64,000 bases of DNA from NCBI GenBank assembly GCA_032622095.1, contig CP136061.1, forward strand, positions 8,830,447 to 8,894,446, in the 5' to 3' direction. The notes beneath the pieces are model-generated. The model ran no database searches, was not told where the DNA came from, and saw only the letters and a list, made by a program, of their open reading frames with translations. Position numbers and translations under genes: made by a program. The DNA comes from Siphonodentalium dalli (lineage: Eukaryota > Mollusca > Scaphopoda > Gadilida > Siphonodentaliidae). Below are positions 1 through 10,255 of the stretch, piece after piece. Every line of letters starts with the position of its first letter. The stretch's first letter is position 1.

Positions 1-660
1 GGATACGAATTTTATCGGGTCGCCGAGCCCGTGCGAACGTTGTCCTATTGGCGAGCCCGTGCGGCGCCCGCTTCGCGCATGCGCAGACGAGATCTCGGAA
101 ACGGGTGGACCTATCGACTTGAAATTTGCTATGTGAATGTATCTTGCCCCGGATACGAATTTTATCGGGTCGCCGAGCCCGTGCGACACCAGCTTCGCGC
201 ATGCGCAGACGATATCTCGGAAACGGGTGGAGCTATCGACTTGAAATTTGCTATGTGAATGTATCTTGCCCCGGATACGAATTTTATCGGGTCGCCGAGC
301 CCGTGCGACGCCTTGAAATTTGGTTTTTGAATAGCCCGGACAACGTCGGGCTCATCCCGTTTCGCGCATGCGCAGACGAGATCTCGGAAGCTTCGCGCAT
401 GCGCAGACAAGATCTCGGAAACGGGTGGAGCTATCGACTTGAAATTTGGTATGTGAATGTATCGGATACGAATTTCATCGGGTCGTCGAGCCCGTGCGAC
501 GCCAGCTTCGCGCATGCGCAGACCAGATCTCGGAAACGGGTGGAGCTATCGACTTGAAATTTGGTATGTGAATGTATCGGATACGAATTTCATCGGGTCG
601 TCGAGCCCGTGCGACGCCAGCTTCGCGCATGCGCAGACCAGATCTCGGAAACGGGTGGAG
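1..660 (+). repeat. Degenerate tandem repeat of about 122 bp inside element A
   Basis: The block beginning GGATACGAATTTTATCGGG recurs near 1, 151, 273, 460 and 579, each time followed by the GCGCATGCGCAGAC and CTCGGAAACGGGTGGA motifs. Some units carry deletions or partial duplications (for example 330-410). The short open frames here are shadows of the stop-poor unit. Confidence 0.8.
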
Positions 661-718
661 CTATCGACTTGAAATTTGGTTTTTGAATAGCCCGGACAAC
701 GTCGGGCTCATCGGCTAG
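1..718 (+). mobile_element. Helitron-like element A, 3' part (runs in from the left edge)
   Basis: The 3' end has the Helitron layout: an imperfect GC-rich hairpin (GCCCGGAC, short loop, GTCGGGC) at about 690-706, then roughly ten bases, then CTAG at 715-718 followed by T. Helitrons end in a hairpin plus CTRR and insert between A and T. Upstream are several degenerate copies of a unit of about 122 bp containing GCGCATGCGCAGAC. No Rep/helicase frame is visible, so it would be non-autonomous. The assignment is structural only. Confidence 0.55.
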
Positions 719-1700
719 TCTCATATATATTTTGAAGACTTCTGTTTATATGTTTGTATGTTTGTATGTATGTTTGTCTGTCTGTCATTGATACAAATCT
801 ACGATTCTCGACCGATCGGGACGAAACTTGGTACGTGTGTGTAGTTTGACCAGGCGGTGGACGTTGTCGTATTGGCGAGCCCGTGTGGCGCCCGCTTCGC
901 GCATGCGCAGACAAGATCTCGGAAACGGGTGGAGCTATCGACTTGAAATTTGCTATGTGAATGTATCTTGCCCCGGATACGAATTTTATCGGGTCGCCGA
1001 GCCCGTGCTATGCCAGCTTCGCGCATGCGCAGACCAGATCTCGTAAGATTCTCGACCGATCGGAACGAAACTTGGTACGTGTGTGTAGTTTGACCAGGCG
1101 GTCAATATGAGCTCATCAGATTTCAGATCCGAGATCAACTTTTCACGTGCCGAGGTCAAATCTGTTTTTACGCCGTTTTGCGCTAATATATTTCAGTTCG
1201 GTGCTCTCAAATCGATTCGATATAGCGCGAATAATAAATTGCCAGTCATATAATTTGCACGGTTAGAATCTGTGGCACTTCCTCTTTCCAACGATGTATC
1301 ACACGCCTGTGTCCGTTTAAAGTTTCTACCTTAATTATCGGGAAGAACGCAGGACCATGCTTCAGTGATCGAAAAACATTCCGTAAATATATTACGCCGT
1401 CCAGAGATGGTGACGTGATCGCGTTTAACTCTTAACCGGCCGATGTCGCGTTAACTCATCACCGGCCGAGGTATCCGCAAATGACATTGGGCAATATATA
1501 TATCTCGGAAACGTGTGGAGCTATCGACTTGAAATTTGGTATGTGAATGTATCTTGCCCCGGATACGAATTTTATCGGGTCGCCGAGTCCGTGCGACGCC
1601 AGCTTCGCGCATGCGCAGACCAGATCTCGGAAACGGGTGGAGCTATCGACTTGAAATTTGATTTTTGAATAGCCCGGACAACGTCGGGCTCATCGGCTAG
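719..1700 (+). mobile_element. Helitron-like element B, complete, non-autonomous
   Basis: It starts with TC directly after the CTAG of element A and ends with the same hairpin (1,673-1,690) plus CTAG at 1,697-1,700. The first bases (TCTCATATATATTTTGAAG) resemble the start of element C, which supports a true 5' terminus. The interior has two more copies of the block seen in element A and an AT-rich middle without coding signal. Confidence 0.55.
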
Positions 1701-2431
1701 TCTATTATATATTTTGGAAGATCTGTTTGTGTGTCTCTGTGTTCGCGATGAACTCGAAAACGGCCAAGCCGATTTCGATGAAACTTGGTATGTGGGGGTA
1801 TTTTCGGCCGGGGGGTGGCATGGGCCTATTAATTTGTCCGTGCGACGTGACCTTGACCTTGAAATCGGGTAATTTCAAGGTCAAACGCCCGAATATCACG
1901 GGATTTCGATGAAACTTGGTATATGGCGGTATTTTCGGCCGGGAGATGGCATGAGCCTATTAATTTGTCCGTGCGACGTGACATTGACCTTGAAATCGGG
2001 TCATTTCAAGGTCAAACGCCCGAATATCACGGGATTTCGATGAAACTTGGTATGTGGGGGTACTTTCGTATGGGGAGTCTCATAAGCATATTCATTTGCC
2101 CGTGCGACGTGACCTTGACCTTGAAATCGGGTCAATTCAAGGTCAAATCGCCAATTTTGATGGGATTTCGACGAAATTTGATACGTGGGGTTACTTTTGA
2201 CCACTGAGTGTTTTGGACGGGTCGAGTCGTGACCCCGACCTGACCTTACCTTCAAAATGATCAATTCAATGTCAAATCGGGTAAAACCGGATGGATTTCG
2301 ACGGGCACGTTTGTCGGGTACTTTTGTCCGGGCAGTGTTTTGGACTGGTCAAATCGTGACCCCACTTGACCTTGACCTTCAAAATGGACAATTCAAGGTC
2401 AAAGCCCGGACGAAGTCGGGTCATCTTCTAG
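1701..2431 (+). mobile_element. Helitron-like element C, complete, non-autonomous
   Basis: The start TCTATTATATATTTTGGAAG abuts the CTAG of element B. The end is a hairpin (CCCGGAC GAA GTCGGG, 2,405-2,420), eight bases and CTAG at 2,428-2,431, followed by T. The interior is about four degenerate units of roughly 130 bp with the motif GATTTCGATGAAACTTGG and paired TTGACCTTGA / TCAAGGTCAAA segments that could fold. Frames of 61-94 codons here follow the repeat and are not considered genes. Confidence 0.6.
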
Positions 2432-2553
2432 TAATATATAAATATAAATATAAGACAATAATCAACCGGATTATATCCATAACGTATGCCTTTATACATT
2501 AATAACTATTACCAACGAGACGGTTTCGTATACTAATAAATATTCTCCATAAT

Positions 2554-4200
2554 TCTTACATAATAAATGGGTGATTATACTATCTATATTACATAATAAA
2601 TGGATGATTATACTATCTATATTACATACTAAATGGATGATTATACTATCTATATTACATAATAAATGGATGATTATACTATCTATATTACATAATAAAT
2701 GGATGATTATACTATATATATTACATAATAAATGGATGATTATACTATCTATATTACATAATAAATGGATGATTATACTATCTATATTACATAATAAATG
2801 GATGATTATACTATATATATTACATAATAAATGGATGATTATACTATCTATATTACATATTAAATGGATGATTATACTATCTATATTACATAATAAATGG
2901 ATGATTAAACTATATATAAATGGATGATTATACTATATATAAATGGATGATTATACTATATATATTATATAATAAATGGATGACTATACTATCTATATTA
3001 TATAATAAATGGATGATTATACTATCTATATTACATAATAAATGGATGATTATACTAGCTATATTACATAATAAATGGATGATTATACTATCTATATTAC
3101 ATAATAAATGGATGATTATAATATCTGTATTACATAATAAATGGATGATTATACTATATATATTACATAATAAATGGATGATTATACTATCTATATTACA
3201 TAATAAATGGATGATTATAATATCTATATTACATAATAAATGGATGATTATAATATCTATATTACACAATAAATGGATGATTATAATATCTATATTACAT
3301 AATAAATGGATGATTATACTATATATATTACATAATAAATGGATGATTATACTATATATATTACATAATAAATGGATGATTATACTATCTATATTACATA
3401 TTAAATGGATGATTATACTATCTATATTACATAATAAATGGATGATTAAACTATATATAAATGGATGATTATACTATATATAAATGGATGATTATACTAT
3501 ATATATTATATAATAAATGGATGACTATACTATCTATATTATATAATAAATGGATGATTATACTATCTATATTACATAATAAACGGATGATTATACTAGC
3601 TATATTACATAATAAATGGATGATTATACTATCTATATTACATAATAAATGGATGATTATAATATCTGTATTACATAATAAATGGATGATTATACTATAT
3701 ATATTACATAATAAATGGATGATTATACTATCTATATTACATAATAAATGGATGATTATAATATCTATATTACATAATAAATGGATGATTATAATATCTA
3801 TATTACACAATAAATGGATGATTATAATATCTATATTACATAATAAATGGATGATTATACTATATATATTACATAATAAATGGATGATTATACTATCTAT
3901 ATTACATAATAAATGGATGATTATACTATATATATTACATAATAAATGGATGATTATACTATATATATTACATAATAAATGGATGATTATACTATATACA
4001 GGGTTGTAATAAATGGATGATTAAACTATATATAAATGGATGATTATACTATTTATAAATGGATTACTATACTATTTATAAATGGATTACTATACTATTT
4101 ATAAATGGATTACTATACTATTTATAAATGGATTATTATACTATCTATAAATGGATGATTATACTATCTATAAATGGATGATTATACTATCTATTTTACA
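2554..4200 (+). repeat. 33-bp minisatellite with a 541-bp higher-order duplication
   Basis: About 50 units of AAATGGATGATTATACTATC plus 13 more bases. The period is divisible by three and stop-free, so it gives open frames of up to 182 codons on + and 113 on -. A block near 2,920-3,460 recurs almost exactly 541 bp downstream, with the same variant units in the same order. The 3' margin (4,000-4,200) decays to shorter units. I reject the frames as proteins. Confidence 0.95.
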
Positions 4201-4365
4201 TATCGATATAACGATCATTCTATTATTTATTTTAGAGGATTGTTCTCGATATAACGATCATTCCATTATCAAGTTTACAGGATAGTTCTCGATAAATTGA
4301 TCATGTGCTATCTATTTTACAGGATAGTTTTCGATATCTTGACATTTCTATTATCTACTTTGCAG
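4201..4365 (+). repeat. Degenerate tandem repeat of about 60 bp carrying acceptor-like TTTACAG steps
   Basis: Successive units read TTTTAGAGGATTGTTCTCGATA, split here as TTTTAG / AGGATTGTTCTCGATA, then TTTACAG / GATAGTTCTCGATA, TTTACAG / GATAGTTTTCGATA and finally TTTGCAG / GTACATTCCAGATA. Each resembles a pyrimidine tract plus AG followed by similar sequence. The last unit forms the start of the candidate exon at 4,366. Confidence 0.6.
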
Positions 4366-4404
4366 GTACATTCCAGATATATTGTTCCTCCACAACGATA
4401 TCAA
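4366..4404 (+). CDS. Candidate micro-exon (39 bp), uncertain
   Basis: A good acceptor (CTACTTTGCAG) and a consensus donor (GTGAGT at 4,405) bound 39 bp that are open in two frames. Read in phase 1, like the EGF exons, it gives 12 whole codons with one cysteine. Read in phase 0 it gives VHSRYIVPPQRYQ. No domain is recognised. Because the acceptor side belongs to a tandem repeat, the match may be accidental. It lies 4.5 kb upstream of the first EGF exon. Confidence 0.22.
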
Positions 4405-4504
4405 GTGAGTGTAAAACATTTTACAGCAATGGAAATCCCATGGACATTTTAACAACGTTAGCACATACATGTACTCTATCTAAGTTAACTACAGAACCAT
4501 ATAT

Positions 4505-4900
4505 ACACAGAACGACACGATGTGTGAATGGGTTTGTCGATACGGCACGAGTGGATAGAACGAGAGGCGCTTGTGCCTCGAGTTCTATGCTTCCGCGACA
4601 GCAAGAGTGCCGTATCAACAAACCCATTTACACACCGTGTCGTTCCGTGTTTATTACACGCTTCGCGTCCTAGAATCCGTGAATTAAAAATACAGGATTA
4701 GAAGGTTTATTTAGGCTCATACAGGGCGTGTTTGTATTGTGTGATGATTCTTTTATTTAAATAGTTCCAGTTTCATGGTTGATGCGAACGTCATGTACGT
4801 CATTTTACGTCAACGAGATGCGTATGGAACGTACGCTCCATACGGATTTGTAAATATGGAACAGCAATAAGACTATACTTCTAGGAACAAGCGTGTAATA
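4505..4900 (-). mobile_element. MITE with long palindrome, copy 1
   Basis: A palindrome (4,505-4,650; arms ACACAGAACGACACGATGTG and its complement, plus a second arm around GGGTTTGTCGATACGGCAC) is followed by about 250 bp ending near AAGCGTGTAATAAA. The whole unit recurs in opposite orientation at 57,996-58,370. No transposase is present. Frames of 122 and 68 codons over it are incidental. Confidence 0.7.
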
Positions 4901-5944
4901 AATAATTATTCATCGTAGAAGCTCAATTTCCGAACGGCAGGATTCCACGTCAGTAGCGCTAATCAGAACTAACGTTTAGTAGCACCAAGATGAAGTATTG
5001 ATGAAGTATTGATGAAGTATTGATTAGGTATTTATGAAGTATTGATTAGGTATTTATGAAGTATTTATGAAGTATTGATGAAGTATTGAATCGAAGCGAT
5101 TACTGTAACGCAATATGACGTAATTTTGGTGGGAAGTTGTGCTTCCAGGAATTGCAGTTCGGCGTGACTACGATAGACTCAGTGTGTCAGTGTACCTCTG
5201 AGAGTATATTTACATAAACTGGAAAATATTGTGAATGCAGAGTCTTCATAAATAATCTAAAAACAATCTAACTAAACTCAGATGTTACAACATCGGTGCG
5301 GAAGTGAATATAAATTGGGTAATTGGGCTAGCCAGCATTAATAAATGGCCAATGTAAAAGTGGTTCATATCCCACTTATAATAATAGTTACAGGAAGTTT
5401 TTAATCGAAGTTTGGTAATGCGTTATTTGTGCACCGACGTGAACTGTGATTGGCCAACTTGCTCATTTTCAACAGCACCACATTGAAATAGGCTCCAGTA
5501 CAACAGTTTGGGAATTTCTATCTTTACCATTGGGCGGCCGACTGGTACCTCAAATTTTCCAATAAATAGCCATTTTAGCCTCAATAATTTACATCAAGTA
5601 GGAAAATATTTTACACAAAGTATGGATTGGAAGAGCATACAATGAGAACAATTGTACCATTTTAACGTTGAACGTTTTAACTTCTGTTACGCCACGTACG
5701 CACATACCGACAGACGTACGCACCTACCGACAGGCAGTAACTAATCTGCTAGTTCTAAAATGGTTCAGTCGATGTTGAAGGCTATTATAATTTTGTTTAT
5801 AATTTTTATATATTTTTCTTATATTCTTTATCAATTTTTATCATATTTTGTACCATTTTACTTACATTCTTTAACAATTGTTAATTTGTTTTTATTTTTC
5901 GTACATTTTTTTTTAAATTATACAAAATAATATAAAATTTGTTA
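4901..5944. other. Non-coding stretch with a short tandem repeat
   Basis: At 4,990-5,090 a 12-mer-like repeat of TGAAGTATTGA / TAGGTATTTA occurs. At 5,690-5,735 the phrase CGTACGCACATACCGACAG occurs twice with small changes. The 3' end is AT-rich and resembles the spacer of the double-hairpin MITE family. I see no exon or RNA gene. Confidence 0.5.
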
Positions 5945-6021
5945 GGCCAATGCATTCTCTTATATATGCGATGCGCCCTATTGACGACTCGCATATATAA
6001 GATAATGCATTGGCACAGGGT
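5945..6021. mobile_element. Terminal palindrome of the double-hairpin MITE family, copy 1
   Basis: The sequence GCCAATGCATTCTCTTATA runs into a GC-richer centre and returns as its complement, ending GCATTGGCACAGGGTA. The same palindrome occurs at 10,308-10,374, 10,594-10,661 and 54,880-54,951, and as halves at 16,574 and 28,412. The AT-rich sequence before it (5,780-5,944) matches the spacer of other copies. Confidence 0.75.
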
Positions 6022-6638
6022 ACAGTCGATTTTGGAATTTCAACGTTCAATGCCCAGCTTCCATGACCAATTACAACAAAACCAGTGTGGGATACATGTC
6101 TGATCGACATGTCTGATAAACATATCATTTTGAAATGTAAACGTTGGCCCACCATGCAGGAACCTATATGTGAAAAATGAAAAATATGAAACAATCGTAT
6201 TTTTTTATTTTACACGTTGTTACGATACTCATATCTGGAAAATTATTGCACAGTGTTTAGAATATTAGTTGACCGGTAGGTCCTATGCTATTCCCATATG
6301 TTTCTTGCGTCGCCTTAAATTCAAGGTGGAAATGTGGTCGTATCCACCAGATATGCCAAATCAACGAGGGCACGCGAAAAAAGGGAACTTAAATTTTTAG
6401 TTAACACATCCTAAAATCTGAGTATATATAATGACCACCCATTGTCATAAGAACTTTAAGGCTAAAACTAACCTTAGATTATAGCCGATTTAAATAACAA
6501 TTTCCCAGAACGTATATATTTGAAGACAAACTTTGACAAAATAGATTGTAATAATCACGTGATTAACATTAAAATACTCTCCAAACAACCTTGGTTACAA
6601 GTATTACATAAATAAATCTAAAACAATGTTACAAGTAT
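6022..6638. other. No gene recognised
   Basis: Low-complexity AT-rich sequence. At 6,597-6,630 a 34-bp segment (ACAAGTATTACATAAATAAA and on) is the left copy of a direct repeat whose second copy was split by the hAT-like insertion that follows; the remainder lies at 7,491-7,524. Confidence 0.4.
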
Positions 6639-7490
6639 TAGACCCCGAAGCCACGACAAATAGTTTTCGCGACTGGCTCAACCGATTTCGTGGCTGGTTA
6701 ACTAGCTTCGCCGGCTCAGTCCCGACGTTCGTGGCTGACGAAATATGGCGGCTCAGCCAGCTAAGATGTTATCAATCAGCGTACTTTCGTTTCCGAAATA
6801 TTCCTAATCCCCGGTACTGACCCCGTTTGTATTAGCGTTTGTGGTGAACCCGTGGAATTCCAGACCACACGTAATCTTTTGATGTTGGGCTTTTCCACTA
6901 TGGCAATAATACCCACATGGATATACTATGTAGTTTCCCATCTAATCGGTATAAGTTACATTGGGACTTCTGTCGACTTCAGACTGCTATCATCACTGGC
7001 ATCTTGCATCATTGCATCATTGCATGATGAATCCGATAGTAATGATATATAATATTTCAAACTATTTTCTATTCTCTTCTACAGGTTATGTGCATATATT
7101 GACAAATGCCAGCGATATCTGAGACTGGGTCGTGTCGATATAAACAATTTATACTTTAACCCTTGCAATATCGAATGGATGCATCCATTCAGTTGTATGA
7201 CAGCATGCATTGGGGTAGTCTATTCAACATTGAGGGGCCGATGTTCTGATAATATAACAACCATGGCGTGTCCATGCATGTATGCCAATATTAGGCAATG
7301 CGGTTTAGTTCTTTGCTATCCACAGTGCAGTTGAGCTTGACATATAAGCCCATGCATACGGCTCAGCCGTTTTACAATTCCGGCGGCGGAGATTTTTTTA
7401 TGTGGCTGGCGTTAGAGATAATATGGCTGGCGGCGGCTTGTGGTCAATTTGGCTGGCAGCGGAGGCGTGTGATGGCGGCTTCGGGCTCTA
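6639..7490. mobile_element. hAT-like non-autonomous DNA transposon
   Basis: The ends are inverted repeats: TAGACCCCGAAGCCAC on the left and, read inward from the right, TAGAGCCCGAAGCCGC. They fit the hAT terminal pattern (C/T)A(A/G)NG. An 8-bp duplication ACAAGTAT lies at 6,631-6,638 and 7,491-7,498, the usual hAT target-site length. Subterminal copies of GGCTGGC / GGCTCAGCC occur at both ends, as is common in hAT elements. No transposase frame is seen. The middle holds the cysteine-rich frame at 7,085-7,334. Confidence 0.7.
7085..7334 (+). CDS. Cysteine-rich exon-like open frame inside the hAT-like element
   Basis: A good acceptor (CTATTCTCTTCTACAG at 7,069-7,084) precedes an open frame of 82 codons ending in TGA at 7,332. 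It has 11 cysteines, including a CPC pair (about residues 61-63) and a late CYPQC. The order of a CxxAC-like pair, an LR turn, a CxC and a late Cys recalls GDNF-receptor/GAS1-type domains, but this is weak and by eye only. There is no in-frame ATG near the acceptor, so it would be a terminal exon of something spliced. It may be a captured host exon or chance in a short ORF. Confidence 0.25.
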
Positions 7491-7524
7491 ACAAGTATTA
7501 CATAAATAAATCTAAAACAATGTT

Positions 7525-8177
7525 TTGGCTTTACACAGTGCAAAACCGCTGAATATGCATCAGATTGACAGTCTAAGATGTTGTATACAAATATAAACAG
7601 AATTTATGAAATATAACTATTAAGAGCTATTTTGTAGGGATTCAATGTGACCGCCAAATCTAAGTTAGTGCCGCATGCGTTCTCCTCTTTTTTAAATACT
7701 CGTTTAGTAAACGTAATCTTTGATAAAGAGAGGGTTAATTGAGTAGCGGATATCTGATATAATAGTATCTACTTTGATAATTGCATTTCATTATTTATTA
7801 CATGATCCTACCCTTATTCCATTGAATAAACCCATTCTATAAAATGTGATATTAAACGTCCGTTTAAAACAGTAATAGTGACAGGTGACCTTTGAATTCC
7901 GGTTTGTAATATGTTTAAGCTACGTATCAAAATACTATGGCTTCCAATATTTGTCCAACAAACTATAATGAATGAAGACTTTGAACAGGTTTGTCATTAA
8001 ATATACGCCATTAAACACGCCAAAGAGTCTTTATGTATCTGGGACTATTTCTTTTCGCGGACAAACAACGCACAGTTACATGAAACGTCATCGCATGCCT
8101 TATAGAAGCCGATGTTAGTTTCGCGTCCCACTTGATTTAAGTACGTTTTGTCGAGGTTTTGGATCATGTAATCAATA
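7525..8177. other. No gene recognised
   Basis: AT-rich, without extended open frames, tandem structure or splice-bounded exon candidates that I could support. Confidence 0.4.
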
Positions 8178-8292
8178 GATCTACAACTCGTCCAGTAAAT
8201 TAGGTCTGGACCTCGCAAAAGGCTCGGTACAGTCCCAATTTACTGGACTCGTTTTGTAAATTCCGCTATAAACTGGGGACGAGTTGTAGATC
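8178..8292. repeat. Imperfect hairpin of about 115 bp
   Basis: GATCTACAACTCGTCC at 8,178 returns as GGACGAGTTGTAGATC at 8,292. An inner pair, CCAGTAAATT and AATTTACTGG, adds a second stem. It is probably a small palindromic MITE; no target duplication was clear. Confidence 0.6.
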
Positions 8293-8392
8293 CTGTATAT
8301 AATTTAGTACATGTGTAAATGTTTGTTCATGGAATTGTCGTAATGTTAAGTCGCAATGTGACTTTGTTTTTTATCTTCCGTGTGACCAGGAT

Positions 8393-8465
8393 AGGGGCTT
8401 CACCCATCCTGTCAGTGGGTGCTTCACCCATCATATCCGTGGGTGCTTCACCCATCATGTCCGTT
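8393..8465 (+). repeat. Short tandem repeat of about 27 bp, three units
   Basis: GGGTGCTTCACCCATCATGT-type units occur three times; within each, GGGTG and CACCC can pair. Confidence 0.7.
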
Positions 8466-8482
8466 ATAGTTTAGGACTTTGT

Positions 8483-8869
8483 TATATACCATTATCATTA
8501 GAATATGTATTTCCATTGGTCCTTATCTTTAGAATGTGTATTAACATTGGTCCATATCTTTAGAATATATATTTCCATTGGTCCTTAACTTTAGAATGTG
8601 TATTTCCATTGGTCCATATCTTTAGAATATATATTTCCATTGGTCCTTATCTTTAGAATGTGTATTTCCATTGGTCCATATCTTTAGAATATATATTTCC
8701 ATTGGTCCTTAACTTTAGAATGTGTATTTCCATTAGTCCATATCTTTAGAATATATATTTCCATTGGTCCTTAACTTTAGAATGTGTATTAACATTGGTC
8801 CATATCTTTAGAATATATATTTCCATTGGTCCTTATCTTTAGAATGTGTATTTCCATTGGTCCTTTCAG
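8483..8869 (+). repeat. 31-bp minisatellite ending in the acceptor of EGF exon 1
   Basis: About 12 units of the form CATTGGTCCTTATCTTTAGA plus 11 bases, alternating in two variants (62-bp dimer). The last unit, CCATTGGTCCTTTCAG, is the polypyrimidine tract and AG of exon 1. Earlier units carry CTTTAG at the equivalent place, so the array presents repeated acceptor-like sites. Confidence 0.9.
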
Positions 8870-8986
8870 ACATCGACAGCTGCCATCCGGAGCCATGCAA
8901 AAACGGCGGCACGTGTACAACTAATTCTGACGGATCATACACATGCACGTGTCCAACAGGGTACACCGGCGCCAGGTGCAAGACAG
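8870..8986 (+). CDS. EGF-like domain exon 1
   Basis: Acceptor CCTTTCAG and donor GTAAAC bound 117 bp, entering and leaving in phase 1 as animal EGF exons usually do. The frame encodes one EGF domain with six cysteines: a start DIDSC, then PCKNGGTC, then [17 protein letters not shown] modules are extracellular, disulfide-bonded (1-3, 2-4, 5-6) and mediate protein contacts. The DxD start suits calcium binding, but the Asx-hydroxylation motif is not exact (T two residues after the third Cys). It is the first of six in-phase EGF exons; the gene start is not in view or not recognised. Confidence 0.9.
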
Positions 8987-10255
8987 GTAAACAATATATA
9001 AGTTCCTGCTTCCGCCAACTATGACTTAAATAGCTTCGTCTCTAACACCATATTTAGATTCTACATACCCTACCACTGACGGGTGCTCTATATCAGAACG
9101 CAGCTAGACCCTACACATCTTATATACTAGCCATCATACCCATCAGTAGGACGTGTTGTGATCAGATATCGACTTTAAAATTCATTAGAAGTTATTTAAC
9201 TTTTTTAAATTTTGTCAGCAAGAAAATATTTCGATGGTCATTTCTGATAAATAACGTCCGTCATTTCGATTAACAGAACAGGATATGTATTAGTTCTTAG
9301 ATTTAAAGATACGGGCGGCATTGGCGGTGGTTATGATGTCCAACTATTCACCTCCGTCAAAAAACGCCATAAACAGAAGGAATAGTAAGATATAGACAGA
9401 TTTTGTTCTTATACCAATCAGAAATATGGCATAAACAGTATGTTATTTCAACGTTTTCCCCTTTGTTATGTAAACAAAAGCAAAAAACGTTACGTTCCCT
9501 GACTTTTGTTTAGATCCGGATATGGTAAACATAAAGAGCGTTATTTGTTACTGTTTTCCTGATATGGAATAATAAAGAGCGTTCATATCATTTTTGTGTG
9601 ATTAACCAATATAATTGCGCTGTGTTTTGTAAACAGAAGCACAACTTCTGTAACACGAGCAGTCTCTTGCTTATGTACACCATCGTACGTCTTGACGACA
9701 ATATACTATTTACGCGCTGATTATGTTTGGCATATGTATATATTTTGGTGTTCCTTCTGTTGATGGCGATTTGAACAAATATGAATATTTCTGCGACGAA
9801 CGCCGCCCGTGCCTTTAAGCGTCATGTCATGTGACATGGAAGCACGTTGTGGTCCTTGTGGCCCGGTGAAATCGTCGCTTTTTGGTTGAACGTTCTCGCA
9901 GGAACCAATTAGCCCCACGATTTTCAGGCGAATTCTCTAACTGCTTGATTCTTAGGAAATTGTTGTGGTATTCATATATTCTAATATTATATGTGCTGGA
10001 TCCAATAAAGATTGTGAACATATAAACTGTTTCTGAACCAATCGTTATCCAACGGGAGTCAACGATCTACGGCCTACTATAGGACATGTGTTTCAATTGG
10101 AAAGACAACCATCAGTAAATTAATTTGTGTATTGTGTCTTTGTGTATTGTGTCTTTGTGTATTTGAGAATGTTCATGAAAATGTGAGCTAAAATGTGTTG
10201 TAGGTCATAAGTCCATAACCGAATCCTAGCTTTCGAGTGACACTGTTTGTATAAA
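8987..10255. other. Intron 1 sequence, no further gene recognised
   Basis: Intron between EGF exons 1 and 2. Short scattered repeats of CATAAACAGAAG / TAAAGAGCGTT type occur at 9,360-9,600. No exon with EGF spacing was found. Frames of 64-65 codons at 9,721-10,382 on the minus strand lack any recognisable feature. Confidence 0.5.

Noticed and set aside
162-1046. Short frames in the first kilobase
   Set aside because: They follow the 122-bp Helitron-internal repeat on both strands and break at unit boundaries.
2571-4009. Open frames of 118-182 codons (MIILSILHNKW repeats) and their minus-strand counterparts
   Set aside because: Both strands are open through a 33-bp AT-rich repeat, a property of the unit and not of a gene.
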